Of a DNA stretch of 38,458 bases, positions 1 to 12,663 are shown piece after piece; position 1 is the first letter of the stretch; every line of letters begins with the position of its first letter. This DNA is from Mycobacterium sp. (GTDB lineage Bacteria; Actinomycetota; Actinomycetes; Mycobacteriales; Mycobacteriaceae): assembly GCA_020438905.1 (NCBI GenBank), contig JAGQTQ010000053.1:1-38458 (forward strand), written 5' to 3'. The notes below the pieces were generated by a model. It did no database searches. It saw only the letters and a list, made by a program, of their open reading frames with translations, and was not told the DNA's origin. The translations under genes and the position numbers were made by a program.

Positions 1-2687
1 AAGCCGGGATCGTTCTTCAGGCCTATCTTCCCGACGCGCTGTCGGCGATGATCCGCCTGCAGGAGTGGGCGTCGGCGCGTGTCGCGGCCGGCGGTGCCCC
101 GATCAAGGTGCGTGTGGTCAAGGGCGCGAACCTGCCGATGGAGTTGGTCGACGCGGATCTGCACGGCTGGCCGTTGGCGACCTGGCACTCCAAGCGGGAG
201 ACCGACACCTCCTACAAGGCGGTGCTCGACTACGCGATGCACCCGGACCGGATCGCCAACGTCCGGATCGGGGTGGCCGGGCACAACCTTTTCGACGTGG
301 CGCTCGCCTGGCTGCTGGCTCAGGAGCGTTTCGTCACCGCCGGCGTCGATTTCGAGATGCTGCTGGGAATGGCCGCGGGCCAGGCCGAGGTGGTCCGCAG
401 GGATGTGGGTTCTTTGCTGCTCTACACCCCGGTCGTGCATCCGGCTGAATTCGACGTTGCCATCGCGTATCTGATCCGTCGCCTCGAGGAGGGCGCCTCG
501 CAGGAGAACTTCATGTCCGCGGTTTTCGAGCTGGAAAAGGACCGGGCCCTCTTCGATCGGGAGAAACAACGTTTCCTGGACTCGCTGGCAGCCCTGACCG
601 ACGAGGTGCCGGGACCCAATCGGGTTCAGGACCGCCGGCTGGCACAGAGCCCGGCCCCGTCCGACGGTTTCGCCAACTGCCCCGACACCGACCCCGACCT
701 GCCGGGAAACCGCGAGTGGGGTGCCAAGATCGCCGCGCGAATGCGCGACTCGCATCTCGGCGAGGCGACGGCAGGGGCCGGTTGGGTCGACTCGCAGGCC
801 GAACTGGACCACATCATGGCCACGGCCCTCGACGCCGCCGCCGCGTGGCAGGGCCTCGGTGCCGCGGCCCGGGCCGCGATCCTGCACCGCGCCGGCGATG
901 TCCTGGAGGCCAAGCGGGCCGAGTTGCTGGAGGTGATGGGCGCCGAGTGTGGAAAGACCCTCGACCAGGGCGATCCGGAGGTCTCCGAGGCGATCGACTT
1001 CGCTCACTACTACGCCGAGCTCGGTCGCGAGCTCGAGAACGTTCGCGGCGCCGCGTTCGTGCCGCCGAGCCTGACCGTCGTCACGCCGCCGTGGAACTTC
1101 CCCGTCGCGATCCCCGCCGGATCCACCCTGGCCGCGCTGGCGGCCGGCTCGGCGGTGGTCATCAAACCCGCCGCCGAGGCCAGGCGCTCCGGCGCGGTCA
1201 TGGTCGAGGCGCTGTGGGAGGCCGGGGTTCCGCGCGAGCTGCTTGCGTACGTGCAGTTGAGCGAGCGCGACCTGGGTGCGGCCTTGATCGCGCACCCGAA
1301 GGTCGACCGGCTCATCCTGACCGGTGCCTACGAGACCGCGGAACTGTTCCGCTCGTTCCGGCCCGATCTGCCCCTGCTGGCCGAGACCTCCGGCAAGAAC
1401 GCCATCATCGTCACCCCGTCGGCGGACCTGGACCTGGCCGCCAAGGACGTCGTGCACTCGGCGTTCGGCCACGCCGGCCAGAAATGTTCGGCCGCCTCGC
1501 TGGTGGTGCTGGTGGGCAGCGTCGCGGAGTCCCCACGATTCCGGGGTCAGCTGATGGACGCCGTGCGCTCCCTGCGGGTGGGCTACCCGTGGGATCTGAG
1601 CACCCAGATGGGGCCGGTGATCTCCCCGCCCGAGGGCAAGCTGCTCCGAGGGCTGACCACGCTCGGCGAGGGGGAGTCCTGGCTCCTGACCCCACAAAGG
1701 CTGGACGACTCGGGCAAGCTCTGGAGTCCCGGGGTGCGGCAGGGCGTGCGGCGCGGCTCGGAGTACCACCGCACCGAGTACTTCGGCCCGATTCTCGGCA
1801 TCATGACCGCTACGTCGTTGCAAGAGGCGGTGGCGATCGTCAACGAGGTCGACTACGGGCTCACCTCCGGTCTGCATTCCTTGAACCCCGAAGAGATCGG
1901 CCACTGGCTGGAGAACATTCAAGCCGGCAACCTCTATGTCAACCGGGGGATCACCGGGGCGATCGTGCAGCGCCAGCCTTTCGGCGGCTGGAAGAAATCC
2001 GCGGTGGGCGCGGGCGCCAAGGCCGGCGGGCCGAACTACCTGGTCGGGATGGGCTCCTGGCGTGATGCCCCGCTGCCGCCGGTTACCGGAGCCGTCACCG
2101 GTCTCCCAGCCCGGATTCTCGAGGCGATGGGCGCCGACGAGCACCGCGACTGGCTGGCCGGCGCGCTGGGCGACGACGCCCGGCTGTGGGCCGAGGAGTT
2201 CGGCGTGGCCAAAGACGTCTCGGGATTGTTCGCCGAACGAAACGTGTTCCGCTACCGGCCGGTGCCGGTCGTCATCCGCTACGACGCGCAGACCTCCGGG
2301 CGCGGGATGGCCGAACTCGCCCGGGTCGCCGCGGCGGGGCTCCTCGCAGGTGCTGCCCTGACCGTTTCCACCGCCGTCGACATCCCCGGTCCGCTGGCGA
2401 ACGTGCTGCGCGGCGCCGACGTCGCCCTGACTGTCGAGGATGACGAAGCGTGGACCGCCCGTGTCGCCCGTCTGGCCGGGTCCGGCCCGGCGCGCATCCG
2501 CCTGATCGGGGCGAGCGTCACCGCGACAACCCGGGCCGCCGGCGGCTCCCCGGACATCGCGGTCTACGCCTCGGATGTGGTGACGGCCGGCCGGGTGGAG
2601 CTACTCACCTTCTTGCATGAGCAGGCGGTGTCCATCACGGCGCACCGATATGGAACCCCGAATCATCTGAGTGACGCCCTGATCTAG
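1..2687 (+). CDS. putA: PutA-type proline dehydrogenase / glutamate-semialdehyde dehydrogenase, 5' truncated by window edge
   Basis: The frame is open from base 3, so the N-terminal part lies outside the window. The first ~120 visible residues are the end of a proline dehydrogenase barrel (VRVVKGANLPMELVDADLHG, then WHSKRETDTSYKAVLDY). A linker of about 100 residues follows, then an aldehyde dehydrogenase domain. Seen motifs are TPPWNFP, the catalytic glutamate in LLAETSGKN (codon 1383-1385), the catalytic cysteine in GHAGQKCSA (codon 1485-1487), EYFGPI and PFGGWKKS. The family oxidises proline to pyrroline-5-carboxylate and then to glutamate. A C-terminal extension of ~200 residues after the ALDH domain is typical of long PutA forms. 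M. tuberculosis carries the two activities as separate genes, so the fusion itself is informative. Domain assignment is firm; the full length is unknown. Confidence 0.93.
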   Translation, partial: AGIVLQAYLPDALSAMIRLQEWASARVAAGGAPIKVRVVKGANLPMELVDADLHGWPLATWHSKRETDTSYKAVLDYAMHPDRIANVRIGVAGHNLFDVALAWLLAQERFVTAGVDFEMLLGMAAGQAEVVRRDVGSLLLYTPVVHPAEFDVAIAYLIRRLEEGASQENFMSAVFELEKDRALFDREKQRFLDSLAALTDEVPGPNRVQDRRLAQSPAPSDGFANCPDTDPDLPGNREWGAKIAARMRDSHLGEATAGAGWVDSQAELDHIMATALDAAAAWQGLGAAARAAILHRAGDVLEAKRAELLEVMGAECGKTLDQGDPEVSEAIDFAHYYAELGRELENVRGAAFVPPSLTVVTPPWNFPVAIPAGSTLAALAAGSAVVIKPAAEARRSGAVMVEALWEAGVPRELLAYVQLSERDLGAALIAHPKVDRLILTGAYETAELFRSFRPDLPLLAETSGKNAIIVTPSADLDLAAKDVVHSAFGHAGQKCSAASLVVLVGSVAESPRFRGQLMDAVRSLRVGYPWDLSTQMGPVISPPEGKLLRGLTTLGEGESWLLTPQRLDDSGKLWSPGVRQGVRRGSEYHRTEYFGPILGIMTATSLQEAVAIVNEVDYGLTSGLHSLNPEEIGHWLENIQAGNLYVNRGITGAIVQRQPFGGWKKSAVGAGAKAGGPNYLVGMGSWRDAPLPPVTGAVTGLPARILEAMGADEHRDWLAGALGDDARLWAEEFGVAKDVSGLFAERNVFRYRPVPVVIRYDAQTSGRGMAELARVAAAGLLAGAALTVSTAVDIPGPLANVLRGADVALTVEDDEAWTARVARLAGSGPARIRLIGASVTATTRAAGGSPDIAVYASDVVTAGRVELLTFLHEQAVSITAHRYGTPNHLSDALI

Positions 2688-2710
2688 GCCGGCCGGCGAT
2701 CCGCGTCGCG

Positions 2711-4144
2711 CTAACCCCACTCGTGGTTCATCGCCCGCGATTCGTTGATCTCCTCGATCGTCCGGATCGGGCGCAGGTTTGATCCGCTCGCGGCGATGAG
2801 GGCCATCGCGATCAGGCCTGTCGTGGCGCCGAGACCGAAGATGACGGTGTAGCCCTGCTCGGGGGCGAAACCGGTTCCGTTGCGGCCCAGCAGAACTGCG
2901 ACGATCGCAGCCGCGGTTGAGGCGCCGACGGTGCGTGCGATGGCGTTGATGCTGGTGGCCACCCCGGTTTCCCCGACGTCGACCTCCCGGACCACCAGAG
3001 CGGGCAGCGCACCGTAGGCGAGGCTGATGTAGGCGTTGATCAGCACTCCGGCGCAAATCACCTGCCAGGCGGCCGAATGCGCAAGGGTGAGCATGCTGAA
3101 CCCGGTGACCCCGATGCCGGCGCCTGCCATCAGAACACGGCGGGCGCCGAAACGGTCGATGTAGCGGCCGCTGGCCAGGGCCACGAGAAAGCCGGTCAGC
3201 GCCCCAGGCAGCAGAAACACCACACTGGCCTGCAGAACTGTGGCCCCGAACCCGTACCCGCCGGCGGTGGGCGCCTGAACGAACGCGGTCAGCCCGAGGA
3301 AGCCGAAGTACAGTCCCATGCCCACCGCGACGGTGGCGATGTTGGTCATCACGATGGGTCGGCGCGCGAGCATGGCCGTCGAGACCAGGGGCTGGCGGCA
3401 TCGTCGCTCCCACCACCACCACAGACCCAGGACGGTCATGCCGGCCAGCCCGCCGCCGAGGACCGGTACCGATGTCACGCCCCAGGCGCCGCTCTGGGTG
3501 ACCGCCAGCAGCACCAGCGACAGGCCGACGGCGATACCGGCCGCCCCCGCCCAGTCCACCGAGCCGGCCGAGACCGGTGGGCGCTGGGGCACGATCGGTA
3601 TGACCAACAGGATCACCAGCACCGAGAACGCCGTTGTGAACCAGAACACGCGGTGGTAGTCGGCGTCGCCACGCATCAGCAGTCCGGTGATCACCAGTCC
3701 CGCGCCGCCACCGAAGCCGAGCACCCCGGACAGCACCGCCATGGCCCTCATCAGCCGCCCGGATGGCAGTTCCTCCCGGAGGATCGACACGGCGATCGGG
3801 TAGAGCGAGAACGAGGCTCCCTGCAGCACCCGCGCGGCGATCAGCAGCGGTAGCGATGTCGTGGTCGCGGCGAGCACGGAACCCGCCAGGACCACGGTGA
3901 GCACCACCAGCAGCACCGGCTTTTTCCGATTCAGGTCCGCCAGTCGGCCGATCAGGGGAGTGGTGGAGGCCGCTGCCAGGAGGTTGGCGGTCACCACCCA
4001 GCTGACCTCGACGGTGGAGGCGCCCAACTGCCTCGCCATCACGCCCAGGATCGGCACGACGGCGGTCTGCAACACCGCCACCGTCAGCACCACCATGCTC
4101 ATGGTCGCGACCAGCAGCGCGGGCCGCTCATCGGAACCCGACAC
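2711..4144 (-). CDS. MFS drug-resistance-type transporter, DHA2-like (14 TM)
   Basis: A 477-residue polytopic membrane protein of the major facilitator superfamily. The loop after the second membrane helix has the MFS motif A form GRLADLNRKKP, and a later segment (LLIAARVLQGASFSLYPIAV) resembles the proton-antiporter motif C region. Its length and some 14 hydrophobic stretches suggest the DHA2 drug:H+ antiporter branch. The substrate cannot be told. The frame continues upstream to an ATG at 4183, but I chose the GTG at 4144. A strong ribosome site (GGAGAAGGGG, complement of 4151-4160) sits 6 bases before it and would lie inside the coding sequence of the longer version. A -10-like GATAAT (complement of 4176-4181) fits the shorter form. 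It diverges from the hydrolase gene at 4262. Confidence 0.85.
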   Translation of the reverse strand: MSGSDERPALLVATMSMVVLTVAVLQTAVVPILGVMARQLGASTVEVSWVVTANLLAAASTTPLIGRLADLNRKKPVLLVVLTVVLAGSVLAATTTSLPLLIAARVLQGASFSLYPIAVSILREELPSGRLMRAMAVLSGVLGFGGGAGLVITGLLMRGDADYHRVFWFTTAFSVLVILLVIPIVPQRPPVSAGSVDWAGAAGIAVGLSLVLLAVTQSGAWGVTSVPVLGGGLAGMTVLGLWWWWERRCRQPLVSTAMLARRPIVMTNIATVAVGMGLYFGFLGLTAFVQAPTAGGYGFGATVLQASVVFLLPGALTGFLVALASGRYIDRFGARRVLMAGAGIGVTGFSMLTLAHSAAWQVICAGVLINAYISLAYGALPALVVREVDVGETGVATSINAIARTVGASTAAAIVAVLLGRNGTGFAPEQGYTVIFGLGATTGLIAMALIAASGSNLRPIRTIEEINESRAMNHEWG

Positions 4145-4175
4145 TGCGCACCCCTTCTCCACCGCAACCACGTCG

Positions 4176-4181
4176 ATTATC
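4176..4181 (-). promoter_or_regulatory. Candidate -10 for the MFS gene
   Basis: GATAAT on the minus strand, about 31 bases before the chosen GTG start at 4144. It supports the shorter start, because transcription would begin near 4169, inside the longer reading. No convincing -35 is visible. Confidence 0.4.
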
Positions 4182-4226
4182 AACGCGGGCTCGGATTCGG
4201 CATGGTCGGCCCCGCAACCCCGCGCC

Positions 4227-4232
4227 TAGACT
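4227..4232 (+). promoter_or_regulatory. Candidate -10 for the hydrolase-rhodanese pair
   Basis: TAGACT, a good match to the mycobacterial TANNNT -10, lies 29 bases before the ATG at 4262. This gives a short leader holding a GGGGGCAGG ribosome site. It shares a 117-base divergent region with the MFS promoter. Confidence 0.5.
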
Positions 4233-4261
4233 GAGGTGGCTGACGGATCCTGGGGGCAGGC

Positions 4262-4930
4262 ATGGGTGAGACCTCTTTTCTTCGCGACGACGAGGTTCGG
4301 GTGTGGGCCGCCGGTGCCACCGTGGCGGGCCGGCTCAGCGTTCCCGAGGAACCTCGTGGCGTGGTGGTGTTCGCGCACGGCAGCGGGAGCAGCAGGCACA
4401 GTCCGCGCAATCGCTATGTCGCGCAGGTCCTGCAGTCGGCGGGTCTGGCCACACTGCTGTTCGACCTGCTGACTCCCGAGGAAGAAAGCGACCGCGCCAA
4501 TGTCTTCGACATCGGACTGCTGGCCGCCCGACTGGTCGACGTCACGGCGTGGCTGCGCACCGCCGAGGATGCCGCGGGACTGCCGGTGGGCTATTTCGGG
4601 GCCAGCACCGGAGCGGGCGCGGCGTTGCGCGCCGCCGCCGACCCCGATGCCGACGTCTTCGCGGTGGTGTCCCGCGGGGGACGGCCGGATCTGGCCGGCG
4701 ACTTCCTCACAAGCGTGAGCGCCCCGACGTTGCTGATCGTCGGTAGCCGCGACGATGTCGTCCTGGACCTCAACCGGCAGGCCGCCGCGGCGATCCCGGG
4801 AGAGTGCCGCATCGCCGTCGTCGAAGGTGCCACCCACCTCTTCGAGGAACCCGGCACCCTCGAACAGGTCGCAGCGCTGGCCCGGGACTGGTTCGGCGAC
4901 CATCTGACACCGATTCCGTTGCCGCGGTGA
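4262..4930 (+). CDS. Dienelactone hydrolase-like alpha/beta hydrolase
   Basis: A 222-residue cytosolic alpha/beta hydrolase. The oxyanion strand reads VVVFAHGSGSS. The nucleophile elbow is GASTGAG with Ser115. The acid region is LLIVGSRDDVVLDLN, and the catalytic histidine is His192 in EGATHLFEEPG. The short single-domain fold resembles dienelactone-hydrolase-like proteins. These are often found next to phosphoribosyltransferase domains in actinobacteria, but none is here. The substrate is unknown. The stop overlaps the GTG start of the rhodanese gene by four bases (GTGA at 4927-4930), so the two are translationally coupled and probably one operon. Confidence 0.85.
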   Translation: MGETSFLRDDEVRVWAAGATVAGRLSVPEEPRGVVVFAHGSGSSRHSPRNRYVAQVLQSAGLATLLFDLLTPEEESDRANVFDIGLLAARLVDVTAWLRTAEDAAGLPVGYFGASTGAGAALRAAADPDADVFAVVSRGGRPDLAGDFLTSVSAPTLLIVGSRDDVVLDLNRQAAAAIPGECRIAVVEGATHLFEEPGTLEQVAALARDWFGDHLTPIPLPR

Positions 4931-5766
4931 GCAACCGGGGTTCGGTTCTGATCGGTGCCGACGAGCTCATTCGGCTCGGTTCCATGCCGGCGATCCTCGA
5001 TGTGCGGTGGCGCCTCGATGAGCCCGACGGACGATCGGCCTACCGGTCGGGTCACATCCCCGGCGCGGTATACGTCTCGCTGGAGGATGACTTGAGCGAC
5101 CACAGCCGCACCGGCCGAGGGCGGCACCCGCTGCCCACCGGTGCGGCGATCCAGGCGGCCGCCCGGGCGTGGGGTATCCGCCAGGATCAGCCGATCGTCG
5201 TCTACGACGACTGGAACCGTGCGGGATCCTCGCGGGCATGGTGGGTGCTCACCGCGGCCGGACTGCCCGACGTGCGGATTCTCGACGGAGGGCTGGCGGC
5301 CTGGTCGGCGGCCGGGGGAGCGTTGCAGCCCGGGGAACTCATACCGGAGCCCGGCGACGTCACCGTCGAACACCGCGATCTCTACGGCGGGGCACGTCCG
5401 GTGCTCACGTCCCAGCAGGTCTTCGAGGGCGTGGCCGCGAGGCTGCTCGACGCCCGCGCGCCGGAGCGCTTCCGCGGCGAGGTCGAACCGGTGGACCCGG
5501 TGGCCGGGCACATCCCGGGTGCCCGGAACCTGCCCAGCACGTCGCTGCTCGACGCCGACGGCGCGTTCCTGCCCGACTCCCGACTCGCGGAGTTACTCGG
5601 CGACTGCGCTACCGATCGGCAGACGGCGGTCTATTGCGGCTCGGGTGTCACCGCCTCGGTGGTGCTGGCCGCGCTGGGCGTCATCGGCCGCGACGCGGCG
5701 CTGTTCCCCGGCTCGTGGTCGCAGTGGAGCGCCGAGGAACGCCCGGTGGCGACCGGACCGGACTAA
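4927..5766 (+). CDS. Two-domain rhodanese-type sulfurtransferase (thiosulfate or 3-mercaptopyruvate)
   Basis: A 279-residue protein with two rhodanese domains. The N-terminal, catalytically inactive domain has ILDVRW and SGHIPGAVYV at residues ~20-45. The C-terminal domain has LLDARAPERFRGE, AGHIPGARNLP and the active loop YCGSGVTAS with Cys237. The CGSGVTA loop is typical of the 3-mercaptopyruvate/thiosulfate sulfurtransferase group (SseA/CysA2-like); I cannot separate the two donors. The frame is open upstream to 4804, but the GTG at 4927 is preferred. It starts the protein just before the first conserved block and overlaps the hydrolase stop, as in a coupled operon. Confidence 0.88.
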   Translation: MSNRGSVLIGADELIRLGSMPAILDVRWRLDEPDGRSAYRSGHIPGAVYVSLEDDLSDHSRTGRGRHPLPTGAAIQAAARAWGIRQDQPIVVYDDWNRAGSSRAWWVLTAAGLPDVRILDGGLAAWSAAGGALQPGELIPEPGDVTVEHRDLYGGARPVLTSQQVFEGVAARLLDARAPERFRGEVEPVDPVAGHIPGARNLPSTSLLDADGAFLPDSRLAELLGDCATDRQTAVYCGSGVTASVVLAALGVIGRDAALFPGSWSQWSAEERPVATGPD

Positions 5767-5810
5767 CGGCGCCCGGCCGGCATGATCGCGACCGGGGTCA
5801 AACCTCGGTT

Positions 5811-6149
5811 TCAGTCCTCCCGCTGCATCGAGGCGCGGATCTCCTCGAGCTTCTCGGCGGCGGCCTTGCGCCGGGTCTCGTACTGTTCGGCGGCCGCCCG
5901 CCCCTCGGGAGTTTCCTCGGCGAGTTCGGCCGCCCCCAAGGCCGCGCCGTACCGGGACTCGATCTTCTCGCGCACGCCCTCCAGCGTCGGCACGCCGGCG
6001 TCGGTGTAGCCGGTCTCGATACGGCCGGCGCCGAGAGAGGCGGTGTTGGGAGAGGCGGTGTCCGTGTGGCCGGTGCTGGCCGGCGGCGGCGCAATCGGCT
6101 CAGGCTCGGGGGCCGGGTCGGGTTCCGGGTTCGTCGGCTCCTCGGTCAT
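5811..6149 (-). CDS. Small acidic Pro/Glu-rich protein, function unknown
   Basis: A 112-residue protein. The first ~30 residues are low-complexity and rich in Pro and Glu (TEEPTNPEPDPAPEPEPIAP). The C-terminal ~60 residues are charged and look helical (GVREKIESRYGAALGAAEL, then RRKAAAEKLEEIRASMQRED). There is no signal peptide or membrane segment. It starts 5 bases after the stop of the esterase gene on the same strand, so it is probably the last gene of a lysX-esterase-small protein unit. The start is the ATG at 6149; a longer overlapping frame upstream is antisense noise. M. tuberculosis has a small conserved gene in this neighbourhood (Rv1638A), but I cannot confirm that it is the same family. 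Confidence 0.7.
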   Translation of the reverse strand: MTEEPTNPEPDPAPEPEPIAPPPASTGHTDTASPNTASLGAGRIETGYTDAGVPTLEGVREKIESRYGAALGAAELAEETPEGRAAAEQYETRRKAAAEKLEEIRASMQRED

Positions 6150-6154
6150 GGGCC

Positions 6155-7660
6155 TCACCGTACCCCCGCGGGTCTGGTGGGCGATGGGAGCGAGGTCCCG
6201 GCTTCCGCGGTGATAGTCCCCCCGCCGGGCTGAGTCCGGGCCCCCGGCAGCGGCACCTCCGGAACACCGGGAGTCCCGATCCGGCCGGCCAGCCACGGCA
6301 GCGACGACGCGAACGCCCGCGCCGCGAAGGGCCAGTCGTGTCTGCCCTCCTGGGGCACGACGGCACAGTCGATCCCATGGGCGGCGGCGGTCCCGCACAG
6401 CGTCCGGGCCGCGGCGGTGGGATTGCCCGACGGATCGTCGGGCGCCGGCTGGTCGCGCAGCTCCGCGCCCGAAACCGCCTCGGTCACCGCATCCGGCGGC
6501 TCGGATACCGCGAACCAGCCCGCCACGTCGGAATAGAAGCCATGCCGGGTCATCACGATGGCCGGATCCCAGTCGTCGAAGGCGGCCGCGTCGCCGCCGT
6601 AGAGCCGGTCGATGGTCTGCTGCCTGGTTCCGGCGTTGGGGCGTAGGTCGCCGTCGATGTCGATGAAGGCGCTGAACAGGTCCGGGTACTTGACCGTCAG
6701 GTTCAGCGCGCAGGTGCCGCCCGAGGACCAGCCGACCACACCCCAGTCGGAGGCCCGGTCGCTGACCCCGAAGTTGGCGACCATGTAGCCAACGATGTCC
6801 TTGGTCAGGTGGTCGGCGGCGTTGCCGCGCACACCGTTGACGCATTCGGTGTCGTTGTTGAACGACCCGCCGGAGTCGGCGAAGACGAACACCGGTGCGT
6901 TGCCGCCGTGCCGGGCGGCGAACTCGTCGATCGTGTCCACGGCGTTGGCGGTGCGGATCCAGTCTGCGGGGGTGTTGAACTGGCCGCCGATCATCAGCAC
7001 GGTCGGTAGCTTCGGCGGCGGGTTGGCGGCGAAGTAGGCCGGCGGCAGGTACACCAACTCGCCGCGGTGCTTGAACTTCGAGGCCTCCGACGGGGTGGTG
7101 ACCGGCAGCACCGCACCTCTGGCCGGGACGCTGCCCGTGGCAAGCATCTTCGCGACGGTCGCGTGGTCGGTCTGGCCTGGCAGGGGTCCGCCGGTCAGCT
7201 GCCCCCAGGCGGTCTGCACGGTGGGGAAGTACCCCACCCACAGGTTGAGCATGAGGCCCGCGCACAGCGCCGACATCGGCACCGCCAGGATCGAGACGCC
7301 GCGGCGCCACCAGCGCGCCGACCGCCAGCCCAGTGCCGCCACCCCGACGGCCAGACCGGTCAGCGACACCCATATCCACAAGTGTGGCGGCGCCGGTTCG
7401 CCGGACAGGCCGTTGGATTCGACGCCCCACCAGGCGGCACCGGCCAGCACCGCGCCCAGCAGGACGGCCATCGGCAACCAGCGCAGTCGCCAGCGGCGGG
7501 TGTGCCCGCCGATGGCGAGTACCAGCAGCACGCCGGCCAGGACCTGCGCGGTGAGCGGAACCCAGCCGTGCATCAGGGACAGATGCTCCCCGAACGGTCC
7601 GATCGGCCCGGCCAGGACGGCGCCGCCGGACCGCGACGGCGATGACGTCACGCTTCCCAT
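6155..7660 (-). CDS. Membrane-anchored esterase of the mycolyltransferase-like (Rv1639c) type
   Basis: A 501-residue protein. The N-terminal ~150 residues hold about four membrane segments, for example GWVPLTAQVLAGVLLVLAIG and LPMAVLLGAVLAGAAWW. The rest is an esterase-D/antigen-85-like alpha/beta hydrolase, predicted to face the outside. The nucleophile is Ser312 in GWSSGGT, the strand before the active site reads PTVLMIGGQFNT, and a C-terminal GRHDWPFAARAF gives the likely catalytic histidine. Position next to lysX matches Rv1639c of M. tuberculosis. It lies 102 bases downstream of lysX and 5 bases upstream of the small acidic gene. The substrate is unknown; cell-envelope lipids are a reasonable guess from family and location. 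A GTG three codons in is an alternative start. Confidence 0.82.
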   Translation of the reverse strand: MGSVTSSPSRSGGAVLAGPIGPFGEHLSLMHGWVPLTAQVLAGVLLVLAIGGHTRRWRLRWLPMAVLLGAVLAGAAWWGVESNGLSGEPAPPHLWIWVSLTGLAVGVAALGWRSARWWRRGVSILAVPMSALCAGLMLNLWVGYFPTVQTAWGQLTGGPLPGQTDHATVAKMLATGSVPARGAVLPVTTPSEASKFKHRGELVYLPPAYFAANPPPKLPTVLMIGGQFNTPADWIRTANAVDTIDEFAARHGGNAPVFVFADSGGSFNNDTECVNGVRGNAADHLTKDIVGYMVANFGVSDRASDWGVVGWSSGGTCALNLTVKYPDLFSAFIDIDGDLRPNAGTRQQTIDRLYGGDAAAFDDWDPAIVMTRHGFYSDVAGWFAVSEPPDAVTEAVSGAELRDQPAPDDPSGNPTAAARTLCGTAAAHGIDCAVVPQEGRHDWPFAARAFASSLPWLAGRIGTPGVPEVPLPGARTQPGGGTITAEAGTSLPSPTRPAGVR

Positions 7661-7762
7661 CCTTGTCTGCCATCTCTCTCCGGCCGTTCCGCACCGGCTT
7701 TCCGGAGGCTTGCTGCAGAGCCGCTCCGGGTATCCCCGCCCACCACGGGCGTTCGGTGCAGG

Positions 7763-11089
<3,327 letters not shown>

Positions 11090-11134
11090 AGCCGGCCACG
11101 ATATGCGGTGATCGTCCGCGGTGTGAGATTCCGC

Positions 11135-11470
11135 TCAGCCGACGGGGCCGGTGTATTTCTCGCCCGGGCCCCGGCCGGGTTCGTCGGGAACCGCGCCGGC
11201 CTCCCGGAAGGCCAGTTGAAGGCTGCGCAGCCCGTCGCGCATCGGTCCCGCGTGCGGCCCCAGGAACTCCCTGGAACCGTCCAGCAGGCCCGCGAGGGCG
11301 TTGATCAGCCGGCGCGCCTCGTCCAGATCCCGGTACTCGCTGTTGTCGGGATCCGGCGCGGCCAGCCCGATCTTCTCGGCGGCCGCGCTCATCAGCATCA
11401 CCGCCGCGCGGCTGATCACTTCGATGGCGGGAATGTCGGCGAGGTCGCGGATATCGGGGGAGTCCGTCAT
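11135..11470 (-). CDS. DUF1844 family protein
   Basis: A 111-residue protein. The central part reads EVISRAAVMLMSAAAEKIGL, then DEARRLINALAGLLDGSREF, as in DUF1844 proteins, which often sit next to infC in actinobacteria. No enzyme motif is visible and the function is unknown. The start is the ATG at 11470. A GGGAG ribosome site lies about 10 bases upstream on the minus strand; it overlaps the infC promoter on the other strand. It ends 45 bases upstream of lysX on the same strand, so the two may be co-transcribed. Confidence 0.82.
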   Translation of the reverse strand: MTDSPDIRDLADIPAIEVISRAAVMLMSAAAEKIGLAAPDPDNSEYRDLDEARRLINALAGLLDGSREFLGPHAGPMRDGLRSLQLAFREAGAVPDEPGRGPGEKYTGPVG

Positions 11471-11476
11471 AGCTGC

Positions 11477-11482
11477 TAGACT
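11477..11482 (+). promoter_or_regulatory. Candidate -10 for the infC-rpmI-rplT operon
   Basis: TAGACT, a near-ideal mycobacterial -10, lies just inside the divergent region with the DUF1844 gene. The start site would be near 11489, giving a leader of about 260 bases before infC. Confidence 0.5.
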
Positions 11483-11488
11483 CCCACG

Positions 11489-11750
11489 TACGACCGTCCC
11501 GGCTCGCGCCAGGACAGCAAGTGGAGTCCCGCTCCCACCGCTGGCTACTGAAACGTCTTCGGAAGGCCAAGCGGTCCGGTCACGGATACCCGACGGTATC
11601 CGTTCTGCGCTTCGCAGACGGCGAGAGCCGTGATCGGTCGGCATCGGGCCCTGCCGTGAGCAGGGCCTTTCTGCTGGTGGTGTGGTCTCCTCTGACGCTG
11701 GCTGGACGCTTTCCGCAACGGTCGGACGAGAAACGAACCAGGGAGGCCCC
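11489..11750 (+). promoter_or_regulatory. Long structured 5' leader of infC
   Basis: About 260 bases between the putative promoter and the infC start carry three consecutive hairpins. They are CGGATACC/GGTATCCG (11583-11602), TCTGCG/CGCAGA (11604-11618) and the intrinsic terminator at 11647-11672. The ribosome site AGGGAGG (11739-11745) precedes the AUC start. In Bacillus and other bacteria this operon is controlled by ribosomal protein L20 binding the leader and promoting termination. A similar logic is inferred here but not shown. Confidence 0.55.
11647..11672 (+). terminator. Intrinsic terminator/attenuator in the infC leader
   Basis: An 8-bp GC-rich stem, GGCCCTGC / GCAGGGCC, with loop CGTGA is followed by TTTCT. 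It lies about 80 bases before the infC start, within the leader and not at a gene end, so it is placed to act as an attenuator. Confidence 0.6.
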
Positions 11751-12344
<594 letters not shown>

Positions 12345-12410
12345 CGCCGTCATCGAAGTAACACCGACCACGGAGTGAACATCTCCACCGAGTGAAGAAC
12401 TGAGGACCAC

Positions 12411-12605
12411 ATGCCCAAGGCAAAGACCCACAGCGGGGCCAGCAAGCGCTTCCGCCGCACCGGCACCGGAAAGATCGTGCGGCAGAAGGCGAACCGTCGC
12501 CACCTGCTCGAGCACAAGGCTTCCAAGCGGACCCGTCGTCTCGACGGCCGGACCGCGGTGGCCGCCAATGACACCAAGCGCGTCACCAAGATGCTGAACG
12601 GCTGA
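12411..12605 (+). CDS. rpmI: 50S ribosomal protein L35
   Basis: A 64-residue, strongly basic protein starting [20 protein letters not shown], the invariant beginning of L35, and ending [10 protein letters not shown]. It is a structural component of the large subunit. It lies 66 bases after infC with a GAGG ribosome site before ATG 12411. The gap has a small imperfect direct repeat (CACGGAGTGAA / CACCGAGTGAA) of no clear role. Confidence 0.97.
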   Translation: MPKAKTHSGASKRFRRTGTGKIVRQKANRRHLLEHKASKRTRRLDGRTAVAANDTKRVTKMLNG

Positions 12606-12663
12606 CGCCGCCACAGCGATCACAAGACCTTTTGCCTAACCGAACGAGAAGAGGAACACCCCC

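Noticed and set aside
7661-7762. Possible small gene or regulatory RNA between the esterase and lysX
   Set aside because: No ribosome site, start or stable terminator is evident in the 102 bases.
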